NCBI GenBank assembly: GCA_022508405.1
Contig: JAFLVI010000007.1
Location: forward strand, 1 to 42,563
From: Clostridiales bacterium
GTDB taxonomy: Bacteria; Bacillota; Clostridia; Christensenellales; Pumilibacteraceae
Direction of reading: 5' to 3'
DNA: 42,563 bases
Numbering within the stretch: the stretch's first letter is position 1; each line of letters starts with the position of its first letter. A model generated the notes under the pieces. It was not told the DNA's origin and did no database searches. It saw only the letters and a list, made by a program, of their open reading frames with translations. The translations under genes were made by a program, and so were the position numbers. Below are positions 35,286 through 42,515 of this stretch, one piece after another.

Positions 35286-36502
35286 TGTCGGAAGAAACTA
35301 TCGAAGTAAAAAACAACGAGGCGGCGCAAGACGATTATATTTTGGAAGTTTGCAACTTAAAGAAATACTTTTTAACCAAAAAGGAATTTAAGTTTGTAAA
35401 AGTACCGGTGGAAAATAATTCCAAATCGACCTCTACAGCTATGCAGGACGCCGCAAACTCCGTTGAAAGTCAAGAAAGCAACAGAGATGTTGTCTCGCCC
35501 GAAATTCCCGTAGAAAAATCCGATGTTCTGCCCGAGACGAACGTCGACGAAGAACAGAGTTCCAAACCGAAAAAAGATCACAAAATCAAGTTGATTCTTG
35601 ACAAAACTTATGTTAAGGCGGTTAACGACGTCAGCTTTAAGGTGAAGCGCGGAGAAACGCTCGGCATAGTAGGCGAAAGCGGTTGCGGCAAGAGTACTAT
35701 GGGCAGGAGCATTCTCAGGCTGTTTGATATCACGGACGGCAAGGTGTTTTTTGAAGGAACGGAGATTACCGCATTAAAGCCGAGAGAACTGCGCAAATTT
35801 CGCACCAAAATGCAAATTATTTTTCAGGACCCGTACGGCAGTTTGCCGCCGCGCAGTCCTGTCGGTCAGATTATAGGCGAAGCGGTCAAGGTCCACAAAA
35901 TAGTCCCTAAGTCCGAGTACCGCGACTATGTTATAGATATCATGCGCAAGTGCGGCTTGCAGGACTTTTACTTTGACAGATATCCGCACGAGTTTTCCGG
36001 CGGACAACGCCAGCGTATTTGTATAGCAAGAGCTTTGGCGGTTAAGCCCAAATTTGTCGTCTGCGACGAGCCGGTTTCGGCATTGGACGTTTCCATTCAA
36101 GCGCAGGTTATCAATCTGTTAAAGGAATTGCAGCGCGATCTTGGCTTGACATATCTGTTCATATCGCACGACTTGAGCGTTGTTCAGCACATTTCGGACC
36201 GCGTTGGCGTTATGTATCTGGGTCAGTTTGTCGAGATGGGTGACGAAAAGGATATTTTCAATAACCCCATGCATCCGTATACTCACGCGCTTTTATCCGC
36301 CGTGCCCGTGCCCGATCCGCATTACAAGGGTAAGCGTATTGTACTACAGGGCGACATACCAAGCCCCGCCAATCCGCCTTCGGGTTGCAAGTTCCACACG
36401 CGCTGCTCGCGGTGCATGGAAGTGTGCAAGCATGTGCAACCTAAGTTTAAGGACTACGGCAATGGGCACATGTGCGCATGTCATCTGTATCCGCAGGATT
36501 GA
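35285..36502 (+). CDS. oppF: Oligopeptide ABC transporter ATPase
   Basis: This 405-residue ATPase is the partner of OppD. Walker A GESGCGKS is at 130-137, the Q-loop IFQDPYGSLPPR, signature FSGGQRQR (in place of the usual LSGGQRQR), Walker B VVCDEPVSALD, and ISHDLSV for the H-loop. The C-terminal oligopeptide motif CKFHTRCSRCMEVC is present. The first domain is split by a low-complexity acidic insertion at about 40-103 (QESNRDVVSPEIPVEKSD...). The ATG overlaps the oppD stop. With oppD the importer has both ATPase halves, so the system is complete. Confidence 0.94.
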   Translation: MSEETIEVKNNEAAQDDYILEVCNLKKYFLTKKEFKFVKVPVENNSKSTSTAMQDAANSVESQESNRDVVSPEIPVEKSDVLPETNVDEEQSSKPKKDHKIKLILDKTYVKAVNDVSFKVKRGETLGIVGESGCGKSTMGRSILRLFDITDGKVFFEGTEITALKPRELRKFRTKMQIIFQDPYGSLPPRSPVGQIIGEAVKVHKIVPKSEYRDYVIDIMRKCGLQDFYFDRYPHEFSGGQRQRICIARALAVKPKFVVCDEPVSALDVSIQAQVINLLKELQRDLGLTYLFISHDLSVVQHISDRVGVMYLGQFVEMGDEKDIFNNPMHPYTHALLSAVPVPDPHYKGKRIVLQGDIPSPANPPSGCKFHTRCSRCMEVCKHVQPKFKDYGNGHMCACHLYPQD

Positions 36503-36511
36503 GGAAAGACT

Positions 36512-36772
36512 TTGGGAAAGAACAAAAAAAAGTATGCCGATGACGACGGCAGAACCATAGCGGATATGAACGTGGACGGCATGCCGTGGTATCAGCGCAA
36601 CAAGCCGGACAAAAAGATTACCGATGAGGATAAGCCCACGCGCAAGGAAAGGCATGCCATGATGCGAGCTTGGTTTTCCGTATATCTGCCGCGAATACTT
36701 GCAATAGTCGTTGGTTTTGGGCTTGCTGCTGCCGTTACGGTGTGTTGGCTTAACGGTTGGTTTGTAAAATAG
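36512..36772 (+). CDS. Small single-pass membrane protein at the end of the Opp operon
   Basis: This 86-residue protein begins with TTG at 36512, with AGGAAAG upstream. The N-terminal half is very charged and includes YADDDGRTIADMNVDGMPWY, a sequence I recall from unnamed small Clostridial proteins, and is followed by KKITDEDKPTRKERHAMMRAWF. One membrane helix spans about residues 60-82. The orientation would be N-in. It is nine bases after oppF and immediately before a terminator, so it closes the operon. It may be an accessory or stability factor of the permease, but function is unknown. Confidence 0.7.
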   Translation: MGKNKKKYADDDGRTIADMNVDGMPWYQRNKPDKKITDEDKPTRKERHAMMRAWFSVYLPRILAIVVGFGLAAAVTVCWLNGWFVK

Positions 36773-36787
36773 ACAAAAATATGTATT

Positions 36788-36817
36788 AAAAGACAGAGTA
36801 TGCACTCTGTCTTTTTG
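36788..36817 (+). terminator. Terminator of the protease-Opp operon
   Basis: AAAAGACAGAGT (36788-36799) and ACTCTGTCTTTT (36804-36815) form a perfect 12-bp stem around ATGC, followed by T. I see no other strong hairpin-plus-T-run between 18176 and here, which supports a single unit. Confidence 0.9.
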
Positions 36818-36851
36818 TTTATTCGGAATGGATACATTACAAAATAATTAT

Positions 36852-36880
36852 TTGCCTTTGCTGCTTGATTGTGGTATAAT
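36852..36880 (+). promoter_or_regulatory. Promoter for the InlB/cyclophilin-like lipoprotein
   Basis: A weak -35 TTGCCT (36852-36857) and perfect -10 TATAAT (36875-36880), 17 bases apart, lead to the ATG at 36904 with a leader of about 17 bases and only a poor ribosome site (AAAGAAA). Confidence 0.65.
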
Positions 36881-36903
36881 AAAACAAAATCACAAAGAAA
36901 CAT

Positions 36904-37617
36904 ATGGGTAAATCTATAAAAAAGATAATAATTGTATTTTCAATCGTCTTTATCGCAATAAGCATTGGATTGATAGGTTGCGGCAGCAACGGGGACAAGT
37001 CGGGAAACAACGGCTCGCCTAAGTATTATACCGTAACGTTTGACAGTCGCGGCGGCAGTGCTGTGTCAAGCAAGCAAGTGTTAAGCGGCAATCTTGTTGC
37101 CAAACCGACTGCTCCGTTCCGCGAAGGGTATTGTTTAACGGGGTGGTTTACTATCGACGGCGATGAATGGCATTTCGACACAGATAAAGTATACGGAGAT
37201 ATTACGCTGTATGCGGGTTGGTCGACGTCGGACGAATCTTTGGAAAATGAGGAAATTACGACAATGTTTATTACAATCAACGGAAATAAGCTTGCGGTAA
37301 AGCTTGAAAAAAACTCATCGGTAGACGCGCTTGTCGAGCTGTTGAAGCATGGCGACATGGTTTATACTGCCGACGACTACGGAAATTTTGAAAAAGTAGG
37401 TAGTTTGGGTCACAGTTTGCCCACAAACAATTCCAATATTACTGCTTCTGCAGGAGATGTAATTCTGTATAGCGGTAATCAGATTGTCTTGTTTTACGGC
37501 AGTAATTCGTGGTCGTATACGCGTCTTGGAAAGATAGAAGGTTATACTGCTTCACAGCTGCGCGAATTGCTGGGAGCGGGCAAAGGCGCAATGTCGGTTA
37601 CACTCAGTCTCAGCTGA
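36904..37617 (+). CDS. InlB-repeat plus cyclophilin-like surface lipoprotein
   Basis: This encodes a 237-residue lipoprotein. The signal peptide ends with lipobox LIGC, with Cys26. Residues 40-105 are an InlB/Listeria-Bacteroides repeat (YTVTFDSRGGSAVSS...LTGWFTIDG...ITLYAGW) whose start matches that of the lipoprotein at 25660. From about 120 the sequence is a cyclophilin-like domain, with SAGDVILYSGNQIVLFY and SWSYTRLGKI corresponding to the domain of the lipoprotein at 2499. It has its own promoter and follows the Opp terminator. It links two module families otherwise found in separate proteins here. Its role is unknown; a surface ligand-binding part is likely. Confidence 0.78.
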   Translation: MGKSIKKIIIVFSIVFIAISIGLIGCGSNGDKSGNNGSPKYYTVTFDSRGGSAVSSKQVLSGNLVAKPTAPFREGYCLTGWFTIDGDEWHFDTDKVYGDITLYAGWSTSDESLENEEITTMFITINGNKLAVKLEKNSSVDALVELLKHGDMVYTADDYGNFEKVGSLGHSLPTNNSNITASAGDVILYSGNQIVLFYGSNSWSYTRLGKIEGYTASQLRELLGAGKGAMSVTLSLS

Positions 37618-37634
37618 AAATTTCGCATTTAATC

Positions 37635-37664
37635 TTGACAACAACAGTGTAATATATGTAAAAT
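37635..37664 (+). promoter_or_regulatory. Promoter for the esterase gene
   Basis: A perfect -35 TTGACA (37635-37640) and -10 TAAAAT (37659-37664) with 18-base spacing lie between the lipoprotein stop and the esterase ATG at 37682. The ribosome site GAGAGG is at 37669-37674. Confidence 0.65.
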
Positions 37665-37681
37665 ATATGAGAGGTGCGAGC

Positions 37682-38728
37682 ATGAATGATAATAAAGACA
37701 AATCGGAAAATACTAATCCGCTGACTGAGAAGGATGAAACTGTGTCGAATGATGTTGTCGGCGCCGAACTTTCCGATAAGGAAAAGCGCAAGCGCAAGCG
37801 CACCGTGCGCCGTACAAAAAAACTTTTTCGCGCCATAGATATCTTTTTTTCGCATGCGCAAAACTCTTGTCCGTACGTAAATAAAAACAACATAAAAACA
37901 ATCGATGTTCAATCGGATATAGTTTACGATGATAGTGTGCCCGAAATCTGCAAGTTGGATTTTTACCGCCAAAAGACAGACGAAAAGCAACCCGCCATAA
38001 TATTGATACACGGCGGCGGTTTTTCCGCAGGAGATAAAAAGTATCGCAAGGGTAGGTCGCAGTTTTTTGCTCTGCACGGATTTAGCGTTTTCTGCGTAAA
38101 TTACGGACTGGCGCCTCAGTACATTTTTCCCGAGCCGCTAAAGCATATTGTTGCCGCGGCAAACTTTGTTTACGACAATGCAGATACTTTCAACATAGAT
38201 ACAAAAAGGATTTTTGTCGGCGGGGATAGCGCCGGCGGATATTATGCGGCTATGATGGCGGCTTTTAACTGTTCGGAAAAACTTAAGGAAGAAATCGGCG
38301 TGTCGCCTAAGTTTCGCTTTTTCGGCGCGTTGTTTAATTGCGGCGTATATGATATGAATACTGTATTGAACACCAAATATCCGTTTGGTCTGTCTAAGGG
38401 CGTGATTTTGAGTATGACGGGCATCAAGCCGGACGACTTTAATACTTATAAATACCGCGACGTTTGCGTGCCTGCCGAGCTTGTGGGAAAAGACTATCCG
38501 CCGACTTTTATAATATATTCTAACAACGATATATTCTGCAAAGGGCAGGGCGACGTCATGATAGACGTCCTTAGCAAAAACGGCGTGTATCACGAATATT
38601 TTTGTGCGCTCTATTCCGGTTCCAATCATTGTTTTTCGCTTACTTGGAGCGGCGAAGACGCCTCGGCCGCAAACGAACTTATGCTGTCTTTTGCAAAGCG
38701 GCTTGCCGATGACAAAATCAAATTCTGA
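37682..38728 (+). CDS. Alpha/beta hydrolase, hormone-sensitive-lipase-like esterase
   Basis: This is a 348-residue hydrolase. The start is ATG 37682, after GAGAGG; the ATG at 37667 precedes that ribosome site. The oxyanion motif HGGGF (about residue 110) and nucleophile elbow GGDSAGG (about 180, Ser in GDSAG) identify the HSL/acetyl-esterase branch. The catalytic Asp is probably in YSNNDIFC (about 280) and the His in GSNHCFS (about 318). The N-terminal 60 residues are unusual: acidic then strongly basic (KRKRKRTVRRTKK). No signal peptide is present, so it is cytosolic or membrane-associated through the basic patch. Substrate unknown; deacetylation of sugars or drugs is a common role. It might pair functionally with the nearby acetyltransferase. 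Confidence 0.85.
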   Translation: MNDNKDKSENTNPLTEKDETVSNDVVGAELSDKEKRKRKRTVRRTKKLFRAIDIFFSHAQNSCPYVNKNNIKTIDVQSDIVYDDSVPEICKLDFYRQKTDEKQPAIILIHGGGFSAGDKKYRKGRSQFFALHGFSVFCVNYGLAPQYIFPEPLKHIVAAANFVYDNADTFNIDTKRIFVGGDSAGGYYAAMMAAFNCSEKLKEEIGVSPKFRFFGALFNCGVYDMNTVLNTKYPFGLSKGVILSMTGIKPDDFNTYKYRDVCVPAELVGKDYPPTFIIYSNNDIFCKGQGDVMIDVLSKNGVYHEYFCALYSGSNHCFSLTWSGEDASAANELMLSFAKRLADDKIKF

Positions 38729-38748
38729 CAAATAAATTTACGTTTTTG

Positions 38749-38777
38749 TTGACGGAATAACTCTTAAATGTTACAAT
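38749..38777 (+). promoter_or_regulatory. Promoter abutting an ATG (second leaderless candidate)
   Basis: The -35 TTGACG (38749-38754) and -10 TACAAT (38772-38777) are 17 bases apart. The ATG of the O-antigen-ligase-like gene is at 38785, seven bases after the -10, with no ribosome site between. Confidence 0.72.
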
Positions 38778-38784
38778 AAAGAAG

Positions 38785-40248
38785 ATGAAGGAACAATTTG
38801 ACAAAATTGTTAATAGCAAATTCGGAAGAACTGCGGACAAGCTGTGCAATTCCGTTTGGTATATTATTGCCTACGGTGTTGTTTGTGTGCTAAGCCATAC
38901 GCTGGAAATTCCGGTGATAGGCGCGGTATTGCTTGTATTGCTGTTGGTTCCCGCTTTGTTGTTTTGCAAAAATTCATTTGTTTTAATGCCGTTTTTAATG
39001 ATGTGCGCCTTTGTCATGTCGGAGAGCACCAATCCAGAAACGGGATACTACAATACGCCGCTAAGAATTTCCGTTTTATGTATTGTGCTCGTAATCGCTG
39101 TTGCGGCAGTTGTGTTTAACATTTTGTACTATAAAAAATGGAAACAAATATATAAACGGGCATACTTTACGGTGTCGCTTGCGCTCATGTACGGCGCATT
39201 GATAATCGGCGGAATGGGCAGTTCCTTTTTTACGGTGAGTGGATTTACCATGTCGTTGGCTATTGCGGCGGCAACGATTTTGCCGTATGCGCTGTTGGTT
39301 AACTGCGGTGAATACGAGGGCAGAAAGACTGTAGAATACTTTGGTTGGGCGCTGATAGTTGCCGCAATGGTTATTTCGATTGATTTTTTTCACAAGTTTA
39401 TTATAAACGATTTTAATTTACAAGTTTGGGTAGTAAAGGAGTTTTTAAAACTGGGATTTGTCGGACCTAATACCGGTGCGTCGGTTGTGACAATGGCAAT
39501 ACCCATGACGTTCTATTTTGTGTATAAGTACAAAAAGGGATACTGGTTGGTGCCGTTGGTTGCGGTAGAATTGTTTACAGTGGTTGCGTCGTATTCTCGC
39601 GCGTCGCTTGTTGTCGCCGCGCCCATAACGGTTGCAATCGCTATATTTTTGTGCTTTAAAAAGACCGAAGGGCGGCGCGGGTATCTTATTATGTTTGCGC
39701 TTTCGGCGCTGGCGGCAATCGTTATTGCTATAGTTCTTAGGCATTGGATATGGAATAAACTTGTCGAGTTGTTTTCCGGCAATGTCACGGGAAGCGGACG
39801 AACAACATTGTGGAAAACAGGATTTAATGCTTGGTGCAAATCGCCGATATTCGGTATCGGACTGTGGTTTTTACGCCTGAACGATGCACATTGGTATTAT
39901 TCGTTCCACTGCACGCCGCTTACGTATTTGTACTGCGGTGGCATATTGGCGCTGGCCGGATATATTTACCACAGATACAGAACCGTAAGACTCACGTTTT
40001 CCGCTAAACTTACCGTCGAGCGTGTGTTTGTGGCGCTATGCGGCCTTACGATGATATGCAACGCCTTGCTTGATACGGCTATGACTGCGGCAACGCACTT
40101 GATTCATTACGCGATTATACTCGTGCTTATAGAATGCGATGTAAAGGCGACAAAAAGCAATCAAACGGATATAAAAGACGTAATCGATGCGGATAATACC
40201 GTCGAAGAACAAAATATTCAGACGGAACCTGAAGGTGATATACAATGA
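38785..40248 (+). CDS. O-antigen ligase / polymerase-like multi-pass membrane protein
   Basis: This 487-residue protein has about 11-12 membrane helices. SYSRASL (about residue 270) and the external loop GNVTGSGRTTLWKTGFNAWCKSPIFGIG (about 332-360) match the Wzy_C/O-antigen-ligase family, which joins or polymerises lipid-linked glycans outside the membrane. The C-terminal 45 residues are polar and acidic. Since the organism seems monoderm, the target would be a wall or capsule polymer, not lipopolysaccharide. Its last four bases overlap the start of the Mrp gene (ATGA). No other glycan genes are visible nearby except galU and two sugar acetyltransferases. Confidence 0.82.
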   Translation: MKEQFDKIVNSKFGRTADKLCNSVWYIIAYGVVCVLSHTLEIPVIGAVLLVLLLVPALLFCKNSFVLMPFLMMCAFVMSESTNPETGYYNTPLRISVLCIVLVIAVAAVVFNILYYKKWKQIYKRAYFTVSLALMYGALIIGGMGSSFFTVSGFTMSLAIAAATILPYALLVNCGEYEGRKTVEYFGWALIVAAMVISIDFFHKFIINDFNLQVWVVKEFLKLGFVGPNTGASVVTMAIPMTFYFVYKYKKGYWLVPLVAVELFTVVASYSRASLVVAAPITVAIAIFLCFKKTEGRRGYLIMFALSALAAIVIAIVLRHWIWNKLVELFSGNVTGSGRTTLWKTGFNAWCKSPIFGIGLWFLRLNDAHWYYSFHCTPLTYLYCGGILALAGYIYHRYRTVRLTFSAKLTVERVFVALCGLTMICNALLDTAMTAATHLIHYAIILVLIECDVKATKSNQTDIKDVIDADNTVEEQNIQTEPEGDIQ

Positions 40249-41072
40249 GCGAATGTACTCATAATTGCAACACGTGCGGACAAAAGTGTTCCGCACCGCA
40301 AACGGATAATCCACACGAATTGTCGCGCATAAAGCGGGTTATTGCCGTTGTAAGCGGCAAGGGCGGCGTTGGAAAGTCATCCGTTACAGCAATGCTTGCG
40401 ACCGCGATGAACAATAAAGGGTACCGTACGGCAGTGTTGGACGCCGATATAACAGGCCCGTCCATTCCTAAAATGTACGGCGTTCACGGCGGAGTGCAAA
40501 GCGACGGATCGGGGATTTTTCCCGCACAATCGGCAGGCGGAATCAGAATTATTTCGTCCAATCTTTTGTTGGAAAACGAGAGTGACCCCATTGTTTGGCG
40601 CGGTCCTATTATAGCCGGAATGGTAAAGCAGTTTTGGACGGATGTCATCTGGGGGGATGTTGATTACATGTTTATCGATTGCCCGCCGGGGACGGGCGAC
40701 GTGCCGCTTACCGTGTTTCAGTCTATAAAGATAGACGGCATAGTTGTGGTCACTACGCCGCAATCGCTTGTTTCCATGATAGTGGAAAAGGCAGTCAATA
40801 TGGCTAATATGATGAAAATACCGGTGCTCGGCATTGTGGAAAACATGAGCTATGTGGTTTGTCCGGACTGCGGAAAGCGCATTGACGTATTCGGTAACGG
40901 CAAAGCGGTGGGCGATGTCGCGCAAAAATTCGGTTTGCCGGTGCTTGCCGAAATTCCGTACGATGCGCGGCTTGTCGAAGCGGCAGACGGCGGAAAAATG
41001 GATGATGAGTTTGACTATATCGCTCCTGCGGCGGACATTTTGGAAAGCGGCTTGCCCGTAAAAGCTCATTAG
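40245..41072 (+). CDS. Mrp/NBP35-type Fe-S cluster carrier ATPase
   Basis: This is a 275-residue P-loop protein. Deviant Walker A GKGGVGKS is at 38-45, switch DADITGPS at about 67-74, and FIDCPPGTGD at 143-152. The CPDC motif (Cys206 and Cys209) bridges a 4Fe-4S cluster between two subunits. The N-terminus has four more cysteines (Cys4, Cys8, Cys11, Cys15), as in the Nbp35-like bacterial form. It carries Fe-S clusters to target proteins in the cytosol. The ATG overlaps the preceding membrane-protein stop by four bases, so translation is coupled, though a functional link is not obvious. Confidence 0.93.
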   Translation: MSECTHNCNTCGQKCSAPQTDNPHELSRIKRVIAVVSGKGGVGKSSVTAMLATAMNNKGYRTAVLDADITGPSIPKMYGVHGGVQSDGSGIFPAQSAGGIRIISSNLLLENESDPIVWRGPIIAGMVKQFWTDVIWGDVDYMFIDCPPGTGDVPLTVFQSIKIDGIVVVTTPQSLVSMIVEKAVNMANMMKIPVLGIVENMSYVVCPDCGKRIDVFGNGKAVGDVAQKFGLPVLAEIPYDARLVEAADGGKMDDEFDYIAPAADILESGLPVKAH

Positions 41073-41089
41073 CACGAAGTGTGGATGAT

Positions 41090-41710
41090 ATGACAGAAAA
41101 GGAAAAAATGCTTGCGGGCAAAATTTACGATCCCGCTTCGCAAGAGCTTTTGTCGCTCCGGCAAAACGCGCATAGACTTTGCAAGCTTTACAATGATACG
41201 TTTGAAGAAGATGTTGAGACGCGCGAAAAAATTATTGCCGAGCTTATCCCAAGCATGGGAAGCGGCGGTTACTTACAAGGCCCGATATATTTTGATTATG
41301 GGATTTTTACAAAGCTCGGAAAAAACTTTTATGCTAATTTCAATTTGACGGTACTCGACGTTTGTCCCGTTACTATAGGAGACAATGTTTTTGTCGGACC
41401 TAATGTGTCTATACTCACGCCCAAACATCCGCTTAGGTATCAAGACCGCAATATCTACAAGGGCGATGACGGCAGGATGACAAATAAGGAGTGCGGTTCG
41501 CCTATAACAATCGGTGATAATTGCTGGATAGCCGGCAATGTGACTATTCTCGCAGGCGCAGTAATAGGGTCCGGCTGTGTTATAGGCGCTGGCTCGGTCG
41601 TTGCGGGAAATATTCCCGATAACAGTTTGGCTTACGGCAATCCCTGCAAGGTTGTGCGCAAAATAACCGAAGCGGACGCGTTAATGTACAAAAAAGAGCT
41701 ATTAAGCTAA
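41090..41710 (+). CDS. Maltose/galactoside O-acetyltransferase family
   Basis: This 206-residue protein has the classical Maa/LacA start MTEKEKMLAGKIYDP, the cap region with RLCKLYND, and hexapeptide repeats ending in GDNCWIAGNVTILAGAVIGSG and SLAYGNPCKVVRKI. The catalytic His is in TPKHPL. An in-frame GTG at 41081 would add three residues; ATG 41090 gives the family's normal start, although neither has a clear ribosome site. It acetylates a sugar or oligosaccharide hydroxyl from acetyl-CoA. It follows the Mrp gene by 17 bases and converges with the glycosylase gene, overlapping its 3' end by four bases. More like true maltose acetyltransferase than the paralogue at 1925. Confidence 0.92.
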   Translation: MTEKEKMLAGKIYDPASQELLSLRQNAHRLCKLYNDTFEEDVETREKIIAELIPSMGSGGYLQGPIYFDYGIFTKLGKNFYANFNLTVLDVCPVTIGDNVFVGPNVSILTPKHPLRYQDRNIYKGDDGRMTNKECGSPITIGDNCWIAGNVTILAGAVIGSGCVIGAGSVVAGNIPDNSLAYGNPCKVVRKITEADALMYKKELLS

Positions 41711-42237
41711 TCTAAATATTTTGCAATCGCCGCGTACGCTGAAATTAGCGCGTCAAGCTTGACTTTGCAGTTTTGCGGGCTGGTGGACGGCAGGCGTTGC
41801 GCACTATTTATTACGTGATTGTTTATAGTTTGATTGTAGCGCATGAGTAGTTCGTGCGCTTTTGTTCCTGTGGTAAAAATGTGCGTAATTTTACTGTAAC
41901 GCGTAAGCAGTCCCGATATATCGTTATAAACAACATTTGTTATGGTACTGTCAGACGCGCCCGAAATATCGCAACTGGAAATTACATCCCATAGCGCGAT
42001 GCGGTGGGATAGTGCGAGTTGTGTTTTTGCTTGGTTATCGGTAGGACAATCGCAGCCGAGTACGGCGGACAAAACGCGCCAAAACCTGTTTTGCGGATGA
42101 GCGTAGTAAAACGCGCTTAAAGCGGACTTTGGCGACAGCATTGATCCGAGTATCAAAACGGTACTGTTGTCATCTATAATCGGCGGAACACCTTCGTGCG
42201 TAGCATGGCGAATTATTTTATTTGAGTGCATGTTCAT
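41707..42237 (-). CDS. Hypoxanthine-DNA glycosylase, uracil-DNA glycosylase superfamily
   Basis: This is a 176-residue protein on the minus strand. The N-terminal VLILGSMLSPKSALSAFYYAHPQNRFWRVLSAVL (residues 27-60) and C-terminal LPSTSPQN match the family 6 UDG/hypoxanthine-DNA glycosylase type (DNA-deoxyinosine glycosylase). The Asn in HPQNRFW is the catalytic position. The enzyme removes deaminated adenine from DNA, opening base-excision repair. The start is uncertain: no ribosome site precedes ATG (plus 42235-42237) or the next in-frame ATG two codons on; the upstream plus-strand G-run is a C-run on this strand. It has its own promoter and converges with the acetyltransferase. Confidence 0.86.
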   Translation of the reverse strand: MNMHSNKIIRHATHEGVPPIIDDNSTVLILGSMLSPKSALSAFYYAHPQNRFWRVLSAVLGCDCPTDNQAKTQLALSHRIALWDVISSCDISGASDSTITNVVYNDISGLLTRYSKITHIFTTGTKAHELLMRYNQTINNHVINSAQRLPSTSPQNCKVKLDALISAYAAIAKYLD

Positions 42238-42272
42238 AAGGGGGGGATACCGTCTTTGCTGTTGTGGCTTTA

Positions 42273-42301
42273 ATTATATCAAAATTAAACTACTTTTGCA
42301 A
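42273..42301 (-). promoter_or_regulatory. Promoter for the hypoxanthine-DNA glycosylase gene
   Basis: On the minus strand, TTGCAA (plus 42296-42301) and a perfect TATAAT (plus 42273-42278) are separated by 17 bases. The leader to the ATG is about 29 bases and holds a run of seven C. Confidence 0.68.
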
Positions 42302-42454
42302 GGGGAAAACTCCCTAAGAATGTCCGCGAACAGCGCGGACGGGCTTTGGCTATGCCAAGCGCCTAGCGAACCGCACGCCGAAAGGTCCTGACATGAATTA
42401 AAAGTCGCGGTTCTTTATTAAGTACAATGTAAAATTATATTTTATTCGGCGTGC
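42302..42454. other. Gene-free segment with several hairpins; possible structured RNA
   Basis: No protein gene fits. In order on the plus strand I see GTCCGCG (42322-42328) with CGCGGAC (42334-42340); GCTTTGGC paired imperfectly with GCCAAGC around TAT (42343-42361); GAACCGC (42368-42374) with GCGGTTC (42407-42413); and GCACGCCGAA (42373-42382) with TTCGGCGTGC (42445-42454). The last two pairs interlock. I do not recognise it as a known RNA family, and the transcribed strand is not clear. Confidence 0.45.
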
Positions 42455-42474
42455 TTCTCACTCCTGAAAGTTTG

Positions 42475-42515
42475 CCAAAACAAAAGACGTGCACAAGGCA
42501 CGTCTTTTGTTTTGG
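42475..42515 (-). terminator. Terminator of tRNA-Lys, includes the CCA end
   Basis: A perfect 18-bp inverted repeat: CCAAAACAAAAGACGTGC (42475-42492), loop ACAAG, then GCACGTCTTTTGTTTTGG (42498-42515). The final TGG is the complement of the tRNA's own CCA. T-runs are inside the stem on both strands, so it could stop transcription in either direction. Confidence 0.85.

Noticed and set aside
42372-42405. Resemblance to SRP RNA on the minus strand (CATGTCAGG)
   Set aside because: Only nine bases match; the essential GGAAGCAGC loop of the SRP domain is absent.
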